NCBI RefSeq assembly: GCF_036711975.1
Contig: NC_091975.1
Location: 4,776,501-4,840,500, forward strand
Direction of reading: 5' to 3'
Origin: Onthophagus taurus
Lineage: Eukaryota; Arthropoda; Insecta; Coleoptera; Scarabaeidae
Length of the DNA: 64,000 nucleotides
The position numbers and the translations under genes were made by a program. This document shows, piece after piece, positions 36,590 through 48,063 of the stretch; position 1 is the stretch's first letter; each line of letters starts with the position of its first letter. The notes beneath the pieces are model-generated. The model saw only the letters and a program-made list of their open reading frames with translations, did not search any database and was not told where the DNA came from.

Positions 36590-37464
36590 TTGAGATACCA
36601 AAATGAATCTTTTACCAAATTATAACGCAAAGAACCCACTTTTTAACAAAATAAAAGATTTAAGTGTATCTCGATTAGTTTTTGAGATAACACGTTTCAA
36701 ATGAAATCGTGTTTGTAAACATTTTAATATTTTAGTCATTTTCTAAAAATCATAACTCATCGATTTTTTAAGATACCAAAATGAATCATTTACCAAATTA
36801 TAACGCAAAGAACCCACTTTTTAACAAAATAAAAGATTTAAGTGTATCTCGATTAGTTTTTGAGATAACACGTTTCAAATTAAATCGTGTTTGTAAACAT
36901 TTTAATATTTTAGTCATTTTCTAAAAATCATAACTCATCGATTTTTTAAGATATCAAAATGAATCTTTTACCAAATTATAACGCAAAGAACCCACTTTTT
37001 AACAAAATAAAAGATTTAAGTGTATCTCGATTAGTTTTTGAGATAACACGTTTCAAATGAAATCGTGTTTGTAAACATTTTAATATTTTAGTCATTTTCT
37101 AAAAATCATAACTCATCGATTTTTTAAGATATCAAAATGAATCTTTTACCAAATTATAACGCAAAGAACCCACTTTTTAACAAAATAAAAGATTTAAGTG
37201 TATCTCGATTAGTTTTTGAGATAACACGTTTCAAATGAAATCGTGTTTGTAAACATTTTAATATTTTAGTCATTTTCTAAAAATCATAACTCATCGACTT
37301 TTTAAGATATCAAAATGAATCTTTTACCAAATTATAACGCAAAGAACCCACTTTTTAACAAAATAAAAGATTTAAGTGTATCTCGATTAGTTTTTGAGAT
37401 AACACATTTCAAATTAAATCGTGTTTACATTTTAATATTTTAGAGTCATTTTCAAAAAATCAAC
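36590..37464. repeat. 178-bp satellite, five copies
   Basis: The landmark AACGCAAAGAACCC recurs at 36624, 36802, 36980, 37158 and 37336, exactly 178 bp apart each time. Copies are nearly identical apart from single changes; the outer copies are frayed. The unit is AT-rich with TTTTTGAGATAACACGTTTC and AAATCATAACTCATCGATTT blocks. The length is near that of one nucleosome plus linker, as in many insect satellites. Confidence 0.95.
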
Positions 37465-37597
37465 GGGCCTTCAAGCTGTGCACCTATTAGCAGTCCTCTT
37501 AGATTCTACCGTCCTTGATATAAATATAAAGCCACGTATAAAGACAACAACGGTGTGGATAGCTGTCAGAATTTGTGTGCATTAAAATTATTCATAT

Positions 37598-37606
37598 AAC
37601 GGAATA
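37598..37606. repeat. Left 9-bp target-site duplication AACGGAATA
   Basis: AACGGAATA immediately precedes the ACCCGTGCG terminus of the large element and is repeated exactly at 45104-45112. Confidence 0.88.
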
Positions 37607-38330
37607 ACCCGTGCGACGATAGCAACAAACCTCCCAGCAACTCTTTCTTAGCTGATATCTTCCTTATAATTAGGGATAGCGAAAAACTAAATGCACCACT
37701 TGAAAGCTTGAATCTTTCTCTATCTAAAATCAATAAAAAATGAAGAACACCGCGCTGTACTTAAAATAGCTTAAAATTACCAAACTTCAAGGCCTTGTGC
37801 AATTGTTACGAAACCGAATTTTAAAAAACTGTTATCACAGTCAGAAAGGGCGCTCCTTCAGCTATCTTAATCCGAGTTTTCGTCGGTCAATATCTATCGG
37901 CGTCATGCTTAAATCACCCTTAATGTCCATCCCTACACGCAGAAACGCTTAAGTACTCTTCCTCTAAACAACTTTCTTATATGAGCAGGAGAAAACTCTA
38001 GAACCATATCTATCTTATGGGAAATTTCCTGCTCTTTCTAGTGATGTATAACACGCGGCGATCACGCGCTTGCACACGTACATTTTTTTCCAAAAACTGC
38101 TAAACTAACACGTTTTAGCCATTCTTAAACCCTGTTCGGGTCGATAACTTTGTTATATGAGCAGGAGAAAACTCTAGAACCATATCTATCTTATCGAAAA
38201 TTTCCTGCTCTTTCTAGTGGTGTCTAACGACGATCGCGCGCTTGCACAAACACGTTTTGTGCCAAAAACTACTAACGTTGTGGATTTTTCTGTTTCTAGT
38301 TAACTCCCATTTGTGACAGAGTCTGTCACG
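37607..38330. repeat. Left outer arm of the element with internal repeats
   Basis: It contains two direct copies of a module running GAGCAGGAGAAAACTCTAGA to TTTCCTGCTCTTTCTAGTG (about 37983-38065 and 38158-38222), each followed by a CGATC.CGCGCTTGCACA block. The reverse complement of this module recurs in the right arm (44795-45010). Bases about 37690-38000 also match the inner palindrome at 39480-40440. Confidence 0.8.
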
Positions 38331-38534
38331 ACGACCTGAGTGAAAATCATTATAAACGATTTATGGAAAAATCCCTGAAATCGGTCTAAAGATTTAACTT
38401 TTGTGCAATTTTTTGGTATAGATTTCAAAATTGTTCCCTCATTTTTAACCCTTTAACGGTTAGCGGCTTTTATAGAGACCACTTGTCAATAAGGTCAAAT
38501 AGTTGCATTACCATAACTAAATCGGGAATAATTC

Positions 38535-39430
38535 AAGATTAGGAGTCTCTCTTAAAAATCGATGATTTTTTTTTTAATCGATAGGAAATGAGTCAAAAGA
38601 GGCGTAAATGATAAAAAAAAAGTGCGGAAAAGTGTAGTACTTACCGAAAAATCACTTTAAAGTTGCGATTTGACGTTTCTTTTTGGAAGTTCAAAGCAAT
38701 GTTAAAATTGCATTTTCGTATTAAATCCTAACCTCAAATTGTTTAATTTATACCCACGCACTAAATAAAAACTTATTTTCACTAAACTTGTTGAGATTAC
38801 AACATATTTTCGGATGAAAACCTTGTTTCTTAGGCTATCGATGCAGAACGACAATTAAATGTCGTTAGATAGAATTGTTTCTACCAAATGTGTATTAATA
38901 GACTTTGTGTTAATAGATTGTGTATCAATTGATCTGTCAAATGACTGAAAGCTGAAATATCTTTATGTTGTAAATATAAATAATAAATAAGTATAGTAGC
39001 TTATTTAATAGTAGTTTAGTTAAATTAAAATAGTTATTAAAAAAGACATGCTTACAAAATAAAAATAAATAAATAATCCGTGTGACGATAGCAACAAACT
39101 GTGTATTTAACCAAATGACAATTACAACTGACAACACAAGCAATGTTAACCATGTATTTTCTCGTATTAAATCCTAACCTCAAATTGTTTAATTTATACC
39201 CACGCACTAAATAAAAAGTTATTTTCACTAAACTTGTTGAGATTGCAACATAATTATTCATAATGATACCTATGTGAAGTTAGCCCCCAATTAAACAGAA
39301 TTTTACATGTATAGTATTTTAATTATAACATGAGAACCAGTGAACCGATTTCGGTAAACAATGTCTCATTCGAAAGCTTAATCCTTGACCAATACGAAAG
39401 TGGAAATGCCCGATTGACGATAGCAACAAA
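38535..39430. repeat. Left arm of the inner long inverted repeat (about 0.9 kb)
   Basis: This arm pairs with 41755-42645 over nearly its whole length, with small indels. It includes AAAATCACTTTAAAGTTGCG, a TTATACCCACGCACTAAATA block that occurs twice within the arm (about 38750 and 39197), and CCGTGTGACGATAGCAACAA at about 39079, a copy of the element's own terminus. Confidence 0.88.
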
Positions 39431-40500
39431 CTTTTATCCGCAATTTCCTATCTATTTTATTAGCTGATATCTTTCTTATTATTAGATATAGTAGAACACT
39501 AAATGCACCATATGAAAGCTTGATTCTTTCTTTATGAAATCGTCGGTCCTCGTTTGCCGATATGTTAATATTAAAATCAATAAAAGATGAAGAACACCGC
39601 TCTGTACGTAAAATAGCTTAATATTACCAAACTTCAAGCCCTTGTGCAATTGTTATCAAACCGAATTTTGAAAAACTGTGTTCACAATCAGAAAGAACGC
39701 TCCTTCAAATATCTTAATCCGGGTTTTTGTTGGTCAATATCAATTAGCATCATGGTTAAATCACCTTTAATATACATCTCTATATACAGAAACGTTTAAT
39801 TGCTCTACCTCTAAACAACTTTCTTACATATTTGATATGAGGAAAACTATAGAAGTATATCATGAAGTTATAGACTTACACAAGGACGTTTTTGGTCAAA
39901 AAATTACCAAATTCACACGTTTTAGCTACTTTTAAACATTGTTGGGATCAATAACTTTCTTATATCACCAGGAAAAAACTCTATAACCAAGCAGCGATAG
40001 CCGCGTGTTATACACCATTAGAAAGAGCAGAAAATTGTAGATAAGATAGATCTATACTTCTATAGTTTTCCCCCTATCAAATAAGACATTTGTTTAAAGG
40101 AATAGTAATTAAGCGTTTTTGCGTGTAGGGATGTATATTAAGGGCGATTTAAGCATGTCGCCGATAGACATTTACCAACGAAAACCCGGGTTAAGATAAT
40201 TTAAAGAGCGCTCTTTCCGAGTGTGATAATAGTTTTTTAAAATTCGGTTTGATAACAATTGCACAAAGGCTTGAAGTTTGGTAATTTTAAGCTATTTAAT
40301 CTAAGTACAGAGCCACCGCTTTGTAGTTTAAGTACAGATTGATCTTAATATTAACTTATCGACAGACAAAGACCGGTTTTAGATAGAGAAAGAATCTCTA
40401 ATTATTATCTCGAATTATCTCTAATAATAAGAAAGATATCAGCTAAGAAAGTAGATAAAAAATTACAGATACAAGTTTGTTGCTGGAAAGTTTGTTGCTA
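39430..40500. repeat. Innermost palindrome of the element
   Basis: Bases about 39480-39850 match the reverse complement of about 40080-40440 (for example CTTGTGCAATTGTTATCAAA against TTTGATAACAATTGCACAAA). The outer edges carry GACGATAGCAACAAACTT and AAGTTTGTTGCTATCG, again the terminal motif. Confidence 0.85.
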
Positions 40501-40989
40501 TCGGACAAATGTGGAGGAGGCTGAAAACTAGAATTCGTAAACATAAAACTAAAGCAAATTCCAATATTTCTAAGCACCACATAAAGACTGAACATAATAT
40601 AAATTATGGAGGAGTTGAGCTTTTACATTCGTGTAACAAATTATAAAAATAATAATAACTATTTACTTATGAATGAACAAGTTCAACATTTCCATAAACC
40701 CATCTTCGTATAATTTTACAATATACATGTTGCTTAAAAATCGTCAATCTTGCTTTTATCGATGTAATATCGCCCAAATAAGAATTTTGTGTAGAAATTA
40801 GATTTTGAGTTAGAACATATAAAAAAAAACAAACATTATAAACATTTCAAATAGATATTTAGAATCTATTTGTATCTTATATTCTATTCAATTTCTTTTT
40901 TCGAATCTATCTTTGCTCCTAGCTGGCGACGCTCTTGTACATAGTTAATAGACACACAGTCTATGTAACGACAGACACTTAATCATTAT

Positions 40990-41480
40990 GACCTATGCGA
41001 AGTTAGCTCCAAATTTTTCTAGCTCCCAATTAGATAGGATTTTACATGTATAGTATTTTGATTATAACAAGAAAACCAGTCAACCGATTTCCATAATCAA
41101 AATCTCATTCGAAAGCTTAATCTTTGGCCAATACGAAAGTGGAAATGCCCGACTCGAAATCTCTCGCGGGGTCATTTCAATGGCTGTACGCACATAATTA
41201 GTAAATTTTGAAATCGGGCATTTCCACCTTCGCATTCATTGCAGATCATACTTTCGACCGAGATTTTGATGACTAAAATTTGTCAATTAGTTACGAAGAT
41301 AATTGATGTGGTTAATTAATTCGTTTGTTGTGTTTTAATCAAAATCCTTAAATATTTCGAATCGGGCATTTCGACAACAGCATTCAGCCAGACACAAACT
41401 TTCGATTGAGATATAAAACATTAAAATCCGTCAAACTGTTCTTTAATTATAGTCGATTTAGTTTAAATTAATTTTTTTAT
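40990..41480. repeat. Further copies of the CGGGCATTTC module in both orientations
   Basis: Bases about 40990-41150 repeat 39265-39412 in direct orientation (CGAAAGTGGAAATGCCCGA). Bases about 41208-41300 and 41365-41450 carry diverged copies in inverse orientation (ATCGGGCATTTCCACCTTCG; ATCGGGCATTTCGACAACAG). Confidence 0.75.
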
Positions 41481-41754
41481 ATTGGGGACTATACTTTTGA
41501 GCGTTCACAAGTGCATAAACAACGAGCCGAAGACGGTGTCATTCCGAGGGCTGTATAAAGTTAGCGGGAGAGAATTGAAATCGAACATTTTGTGATTTCG
41601 ATAGAAGACACTATGACGAATCGAGTGACGTATAGATCTTGATCATCGGGTACATTGTTTACGAGTTATCACCACTTAAAGAAGGTCAATTTTGTGTTAT
41701 TTTCGTGTATCTTCGCATTATTTTGGCGTTTTAGCGAAATTCGAAAGAGTTTTC

Positions 41755-42645
41755 AAATCGGGCATTTCCACTTTCGTATTGGCCAAGGATTAAGCTTTCG
41801 AATGAGACATTGTTTATCGAAATCGGTTCACTGGTTCTCATGTTATAATCAAAATACTATACATGTAAAATGCTATTTAATTGGGGGCTAACTTCACATA
41901 GGTCTCATTATGAATAATTATGTTGTAATCTCAACAAGTTTAGTAAAAATAACTTTTTATTTTGTGCGTGGGTATAAATTAAACAATTTGAGGTTAGGAT
42001 TTAGTACGAAAATACATGGTTAACATTGCTTGTGCTGTCAGTTGTAGGTAATTGTCATTTGGTTAAATGCACAGTTTGTTGCCATCGTCACACGGGTCAT
42101 TTTTTTATTATTATTTTGTAACGTCTTGTTTAATATTAATTTTTAATTAATTAACTATTTTAACTTAAGTAAGGTACTATTAAATAAGCTATTATACTTA
42201 TTTATCATTTATATTTACAATACAAAGATATTTCAGTCGTTTGACATATCAATTGATACACAATCTATTAACATAAAGTCTATTAGCACACATTTGGTAG
42301 AAACAATTCTATCTAACGACAGGTAATTGTCGCTATGCTTTGATAGCCTAAGAAATAAGGTTTTCATCCGAAAATATGTTGTAATCTCAACAAGTTTAGT
42401 GAAAATAAGTTTTTATTTAGTGCGTGGGTATAAATTAAACAATTTGAGGTTAGGATTTAATACGAAAATGCAATTTTAACATTGCTTTGAACTTCCAAAA
42501 CAAAACGTCAAATCGCAACTTTAAAGTGATTTTTCGGTAAGTACTACACTTTTCCGCACTTTTTTTTTATCATTTACGCTTCTTTTGACTCATTTCCTAT
42601 CGATTAAAAAAAAAATCATCGATTTTTAAGAGAGACTCCTAATCT
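41755..42645. repeat. Right arm of the inner long inverted repeat (about 0.9 kb)
   Basis: This is the reverse complement of 38535-39430. It reads CATTTCCACTTTCGTATTGG, AATTGGGGGCTAACTTCACA, the duplicated GTGCGTGGGTATAAATTAAA block, and ends AATCATCGATTTTTAAGAGA. Confidence 0.88.
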
Positions 42646-42793
42646 TGATATATGCCCTAAATCGTTTCTAAAAACGAAAAAATAATTTACCCGTTAAACG
42701 GTTTAACGAGTTATGACGCAATCGATATTTTTTTCAAATGGCAATCTCCGATTTTTATTACGGAATACAAAAGAAGATTTTTTTCTGAATCTA

Positions 42794-43189
42794 TACTCTG
42801 TTTTTAAACCAGGAGGAGTAAACGCGAAAGTCAGATTTACACTAGGAAAAATCACCAGAAAATATCACTAGATATTTTGGCGGTAAATTTAAATTAATAA
42901 TTATTATTTATTTATTTACTTATTATTGTATTTATTTTCGTTTGTTATCGTCAACACTATACATACAAATTAACATTGAAGTTATGAGTGTATTTATTTC
43001 AAAATATAATAAAGAAGGGTTTAAGAACACAAAATTTACAATAATGACACGAAACTGTCGAATTGTCAATAACTTAACCTTCAAATTCAAAATTGCCTGT
43101 GTGTGAACCTTCCTCGCATTCAACCAATCACGTGCAAGGTCAATCTGGTGACAAATTTAAAATACTCCTCCTGGTTTAAAAACAGAGTA
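42794..43189. mobile_element. MITE copy 1 (396 bp, TA target site)
   Basis: The ends are perfect inverted repeats starting TACTCTGTTTTTAAACCAGG and running into AGGAGTA, flanked by TA on both sides. The interior is AT-rich and non-coding. A TA duplication with long terminal repeats fits a Tc1/mariner-type MITE. It sits inside the 7.5-kb element. Confidence 0.9.
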
Positions 43190-43191
43190 TA

Positions 43192-43740
43192 ATTGCCAAA
43201 GAAAACTTCAAGGTATAATTAATGTTTGTAAACAAAACTAACCTTACCTAACATTCCTTCACGCTATAATTGACATTACAAAAGAAAACTTCACGCTATA
43301 ATTGCTATTACTAATTGCCAAAGAAAACTTCATGGTATAATTAATGTTTGTAAACAAAACTAACCTTACCTCACATTCCTTCACGCTATAATTGACATTA
43401 CAAAAGAAAACTTCACGCTATAATTGCCATTACAAATTGCCAAAGAATATTTCATGGTATAATTAATGTTTGTAAACAAAACTAACCTTACCGAACATTC
43501 CTTCACGCTATAATTGACATTACAATAGAAAACTTCACGCTATAATTGCCATTACAAATTGCCAAAGAAAACTTCATGGTATAATTAATGTTTGTAAACA
43601 AAACTAACCTTACCGAACATTCCTTCACGCTATAATTGACATTACAAAAGAAAACTTTACGCTATAATTGCCATTACTAATTACCAAAGAATACTTCATG
43701 GTATAATTAATGTTTGTAAACAAAACTAACCTTACATAAC
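43192..43740. repeat. 122-bp tandem repeat, about 4.5 copies
   Basis: AATGTTTGTAAACAAAACTA recurs at 43221, 43343, 43465, 43587 and 43709, always 122 bp apart. Each unit also holds a shorter internal repeat (TTCACGCTATAATTG twice and TTCATGGTATAATTA once). The array starts immediately after MITE copy 1. Confidence 0.93.
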
Positions 43741-43841
43741 ATTCAGCGTCTGAAGACACAGGGCTAAACCCGAAAATTAAAAATATACAACTTAGCGCTG
43801 AATAACAATTAAAACTAGAACTAACACTTGCACTAGAACTA

Positions 43842-44204
43842 TACTCTGTTTTTAAACCAGGAGGAGTAAACGCAAAAGTCAGATTTACACTGGAAAAAAT
43901 CAAATCAATTAATAATTATTATTTATTTATTTACTTATTATTGTATTTATTTTCGTTTGTTATCGTCAACACTATACATACAAATTAACATTGAAGTTAT
44001 GAGTGTATTTATTTCAAAATATAATAAAAAAGGGATTAAGAACACAAAATATACAATAATGACACGAAACTGTCGAATTATCAATTACCTAACCTTCAAA
44101 TTCAAAATTGCCTGTGTGTGAACCTTCCTCGCATTCAACCAATCACGTGCAAGGTCAATCTGGTGACAAATTTAAAATACTCCTCCTGATTTAAAAACAG
44201 AGTA
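43842..44204. mobile_element. MITE copy 2 (363 bp, same family and orientation)
   Basis: It has the same terminal repeats as copy 1 (one change in the right end), again flanked by TA. It lacks about 33 bp near the left end that copy 1 has (the CACTAGATATTTTGGCGG region). Otherwise the two copies are nearly identical. Confidence 0.9.
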
Positions 44205-44789
44205 TAGTACATTCAATATTAATATTGGTTACATAAGAAAATTTTCGAGAAAAATTAGTTTAAACTTTAATTATTTCAAATTTATATAAATAATAAAAAT
44301 AGCAGTAGCCATGAGTAACTATGGTAACCAATAATTTTTAACAATTCCCTGTTTGCCAAAAACTGATTTAGTAGCTTCTTGAGGTGTGGTGGCGCGCCAC
44401 TTGTTGGAATAACTGCCGTTGGAATTGAGTTGGGTCAAAATTAGCGGGATGGAAGGAATAGCACAGTTTTCAAAAATTTAAACATGTCTTTCCAGTTAAG
44501 GTTTCCTCAAATCTTTTGCGGATATTGGGTGTGCGCATTTTAATGTCTACAGTAAAGTAACTAAATTTAAAGTCTACTAGTATGTTTACTAGTAACTCTA
44601 CTAGTATGGGATGTAATCACAAAGTCTCCTGATTTTTCAGCATATAATACGGTGGTGAGGGAAAAAAGTAGAGTTGCCATTTAAAAAAATAAACTTTTTG
44701 AGATACGGAAATTTGACGCACATTTCTGACCATCCCGTATAACTTTAATTAATAATTGTTGTTAAATTAAAGTGTATAATAGTTATTAA

Positions 44790-45103
44790 AAGACACCATT
44801 AGAAAGAGCAGAAAATTTTCAATAAGATAGATATGGTTCTAGAGTTTTCTCCTGCTCATATAAGAAAGTTATCGACCCGAACAAGGTTTAAGAATAGCTA
44901 AAACGTGTGAATTTAGCAGTTTTTGGCCAAAAATGTATGTGTGCAAGCGCGTGATCGCCGCGTGTTATACACCACTAGAAAGAGCAGAAAATTTTCAATA
45001 AGATAGATAGATATGTTTATATAGTTAAGCAGCTAAGAAAGTAGATAGGAAATTACGGGTAAAAGTTTGTTGCTGGGAGGTTTGTTGCTATTGTCGCACG
45101 GGT
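44790..45103. repeat. Right outer arm of the element
   Basis: This is the reverse complement of modules in 37607-38065: GAAAGAGCAGAAAATTTTCA twice, TTCTCCTGCTCATATAAGAA, GCGTGATCGCCGCGTGTTAT, ending GGTTTGTTGCTATTGTCGCA then CGGGT. It is shorter than the left arm. Confidence 0.85.
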
Positions 45104-45112
45104 AACGGAATA
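45104..45112. repeat. Right 9-bp target-site duplication AACGGAATA
   Basis: This is an exact copy of 37598-37606, directly abutting the CGCACGGGT terminus. Confidence 0.88.
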
Positions 45113-45248
45113 TGTATTTTTTTAATTTTTTTAATCCATATTGTAGATGATAATAATTTTTTATAATCCATTGTTAAAATAAAAACGATCCATTAAGCGG
45201 GGAATCAAAAATCGATAAATCACTCCATTTTAAACAATTTATAACAAA

Positions 45249-46464
45249 ATGTTAATTAAATCACTCACTTTTTTGATCATCTTACAACAAATTAACTTTA
45301 TTTCTTGTCAATTACCTTTCGGAAATGAAACTCTGGAAGTTGTCCACGTGGTAAAATAACATTTTTCTTCGCATAATTTGTTTTAAATTATTTTTTGAAG
45401 ATTTTTAGACACGGTGATAGGACGCCAGATAAATTATACAAAAATGATGCGTATTCGGAAAAATCGTTTTATCCATTTGGAATCGGGGAATTAACGAATG
45501 TAATTAATAATTAAATTTGTGTTTTTAATGTTTAAAAATATAATTTATTTTTTAGCCAGGAAAGCAGCGATCTTTCCAATTAGGGAAAACACTCAGATCA
45601 ACTTATGGAAGTTTCATCGGGCCTCAATACACTCCGGGAATGGTTGGAACTTTAGCTTCTCATGTTCCAAGAACTCACACCGCTTTACAATTGGTTTTAG
45701 CCGGTTTATTTCCCCCAACAAATAAATTAAGATGGAACGAAGATCTCGATTGGAACCCAATACCTTATAATTATTTGACAATGAATGAAAATTTAGTTTT
45801 AGCGCCGGATAAATCGTGTCCGAAATATTCAAAACTTCGTAAACAAATTTTAGACGCAAGTTGGCAAACAGACCCGATTTATCATAAATACAAAAATATT
45901 ATATCGAAATTGCAAAGTTTAACCGGGGAAACCGATGATATTTTTGAAATGGGAAATAATTTATTTTCAACGTTTAAAGCTGAGAAAGATTACGGTTTAC
46001 CACTTCCTGAATGGAGCAAAGACTTTTTTCCGCTAGCATTGGAAGAAATTTCGAAAGAAAGTTGGAAATATTCGACGGGAATAGGAAAATTAAAAATTCT
46101 TTATCCGGGATTTCTAATTTCAAATATCGTTAATAACACCTACGCTAAAATTTTAGGAAATCCCAAGTTAAAACGAACTAAAATATTTTTATATTCCGGT
46201 CATGATAATAACATAGCTTCGATATTGTTCTTCTTGGACAGTTTCTTCCCGCACAATCCTAATTATTGTTCTCAAATTATAATCGAAGTTCACAACATGG
46301 TTGGAACAAGATTTTTGAAATTTATGCATCGTGATGATACTTTAGGAGTTTATAGGGTTATTCCTGTACCGAATTGCGGGGAATATTGCCCGTTTATTGA
46401 TTTTATGCAGAAATATAAAAACGTTTTAGATACGAATATGTTAAGAGAATTATGTGGAAAATAA
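45249..46464 (+). CDS. Secreted histidine acid phosphatase (HAP3)
   Basis: Three exons (45249-45350, 45401-45499, 45556-46464) give 369 residues in phase. The signal peptide is MLIKSLTFLIILQQINFISC. The catalytic loop IFRHGDRTP opens exon 2 and the acid motif SGHDNN is near residue 283. Other blocks are GIGELTNPGKQRSFQLG, RTHTALQLVLAGLFPP, KSCPKY, CSQIIIEVH and the C-terminal pair NCGEYCPF. The intron found after the METD-type motif in HAP1, HAP2 and HAP4 is absent. Only 145 bp separate the start codon from the end of the large transposon, so its promoter either lies in that short gap or is partly donated by the element. Confidence 0.94.
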
Positions 46465-46623
46465 ATAAACGAAATTAAAGAATTTAAAGAAAATTAAGAA
46501 TTCATTATTTATTATAAAATCTTAAATCTGGGATTTAAGGTGACTCATTTACTCCACATAAAAGGAAATTTGTAATTATCACTATAAAAAAACCAACACT
46601 GCGTCAAAGAAACTTCCCAATTC

Positions 46624-46631
46624 TATATAAA
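46624..46631 (+). promoter_or_regulatory. Candidate TATA box of HAP4
   Basis: CTATATAAAG lies about 170 bp before the HAP4 start codon in the HAP3-HAP4 spacer. Its role is inferred from sequence and position. Confidence 0.4.
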
Positions 46632-46799
46632 GTTGTAAATTCTCATTTCCATAACAGGTTTTCTAGGTTCATTCTCCCGGTAAAAGAATTTTTTTAATTT
46701 CAACACAAAAACGAAAAGATATAAAGCAACCCAACCCAAGGTAGCAATCATTTCGTTCCAATACGCGCTTAAAAGAACGTTATTTTCAAAATCTGTGTC

Positions 46800-48063
46800 A
46801 TGGTTAAATTAATTTCCAATCTTTTCTTTTTGTTTGTTTTGGCGAATTTAGTTTGTTGTTATCGAAGGGTTCCAAAAACAAATACTTTAAAACTAGTTCA
46901 TGTTGTAAGTAAAATTAAATTGTAAAAAAAAAATGTATAATTTTAAAATTTTTAGTTATTTAGGCACGCGCAAAGAACTCCAGATGAATCAACAATTTAT
47001 CCAAACGATCCCTACAAAAATGTAACTTACGAACCTTTCGGATTGGGTCAATTAACATCGGTAAATTAAATTAGATATAATCATACTCAGTTTTTGTCAT
47101 AAAAAATTATTTTAGGAAGGTTTTAAAACTCAATATCGTTTGGGAAGAATGTTAAGAAGTCGATATGGAAACTTTATCGGAAATTACAATTCGAAAGTTT
47201 TAAAAGCAAGATCATCGCCTTACAGTCGTACTAAAGTGGCGATTCAACTTGTTTTAGCGGGTTTGTTCCCTCCAGTTGATGAAAGAGATTGGAACCCAAA
47301 TTTAAAATGGCAACCAATCGCTTTTGATACGAATCCGATGGAAACTGACTTAGTAAGAATAACAATTATTTTTTAACCTCACTCTAACACAATCATTTTT
47401 TAGCTTTTCTTACCTCACAACAATTGCAAAAACTTTTTAAAACTTCTAAACGAATACATGCAACGTGGAATTATAAACAACGATTTTCCAAAACTCTCGA
47501 AAATCGCTGATTACTTATCTTTCCATTCCGGATGGAACGTCACATCACCTTTAAACGCATTTTTACTTTACGCCGGTTTGCTTTCCGAAGAAGAATATGG
47601 ACTTGAACTTCCAGAATGGACCAAAGAGGTATACCCAGATCCTCTTCATTCAATTGCGGTTGATTATGTGGCGTCAATTGATAAAGATGATCGATTAAAA
47701 ACACTATCAGGCGGATTTTTATTAGATAAAATCCTCGAAGAAATTAATTTAAAAATTAATCGAAGCGAAGAAATGGATAAAACGAAGATTTCTTTATTAT
47801 CGGGACACGATTTTAATATTATAGCGTTACTCTCAACTTTGGGAATTTACAAACCCCATTTACCGACTTATGCAGCTTTTATTTTAGTTGAATTGCACGA
47901 AATCGATGATGTTCTTGCTGTTAAGGTGTTTTATAATGATTATACGAAAAAAGAACCGCAACCAATGATTTTACCTGGCTGCGAAACAACTTTATGTCCT
48001 TTAAATAAATTTATTGAGATTTATGGGAAATTTGTTGCTAAAAGAGAAATGTGTTTTACGTAA
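46800..48063 (+). CDS. Histidine acid phosphatase with altered loop RHAQRTP (HAP4)
   Basis: Four exons (46800-46904, 46956-47060, 47116-47352, 47404-48063) give 368 residues in phase. The signal peptide is MVKLISNLFFLFVLANLVCC. The catalytic loop is LFRHAQRTP: the Arg-His pair and the second Arg and Pro remain, but the glycine of RHGxRxP is alanine and the usual Asp is Gln. The acid motif SGHDFN is intact. Other blocks are PFGLGQLTSEGFKTQYRLG, SRTKVAIQLVLAGLFPP, AAFILVELH and the C-terminal pair GCETTLCPL. Intron positions match HAP2. The protein may have lower or altered activity; that is inference. HAP3 lies 335 bp upstream in the same orientation. Confidence 0.93.

Larger units (their letters stand above)
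37607..45103. mobile_element. 7.5-kb non-autonomous foldback-type DNA transposon
   Basis: The left end begins ACCCGTGCGACGATAGCAAC; the right end, reverse-complemented, begins ACCCGTGCGACAATAGCAAC, and both continue AAACCTCCCAGCAAC. Exact 9-bp duplications AACGGAATA flank the ends. A 9-bp duplication fits Mutator-like elements best; hAT elements usually give 8 bp and Polintons 6. No frame long enough for a transposase exists. The interior is a series of inverted repeats, several starting with the same CCGTGTGACGATAGCAACAA sequence as the ends, so the unit looks like nested or amplified ends. It lies between HAP2 and HAP3, and its right end is 145 bp before the HAP3 start codon. Family assignment is inference. 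Confidence 0.82.

Noticed and set aside
41655-41891. A 78-codon frame inside the large transposon
   Set aside because: It covers the inverted-repeat arm, is far shorter than any transposase and shows no catalytic motif.
42794-44204. MITE pair plus satellite as a composite transposon with its own target duplication
   Set aside because: Each MITE has its own TA duplication and the outer flanks show no common longer duplication, so two separate insertions are simpler.
37607-45103. Polinton or other virus-like element
   Set aside because: No capsid, polymerase or integrase frame is present, and the duplication is 9 bp rather than the 6 bp of Polintons.
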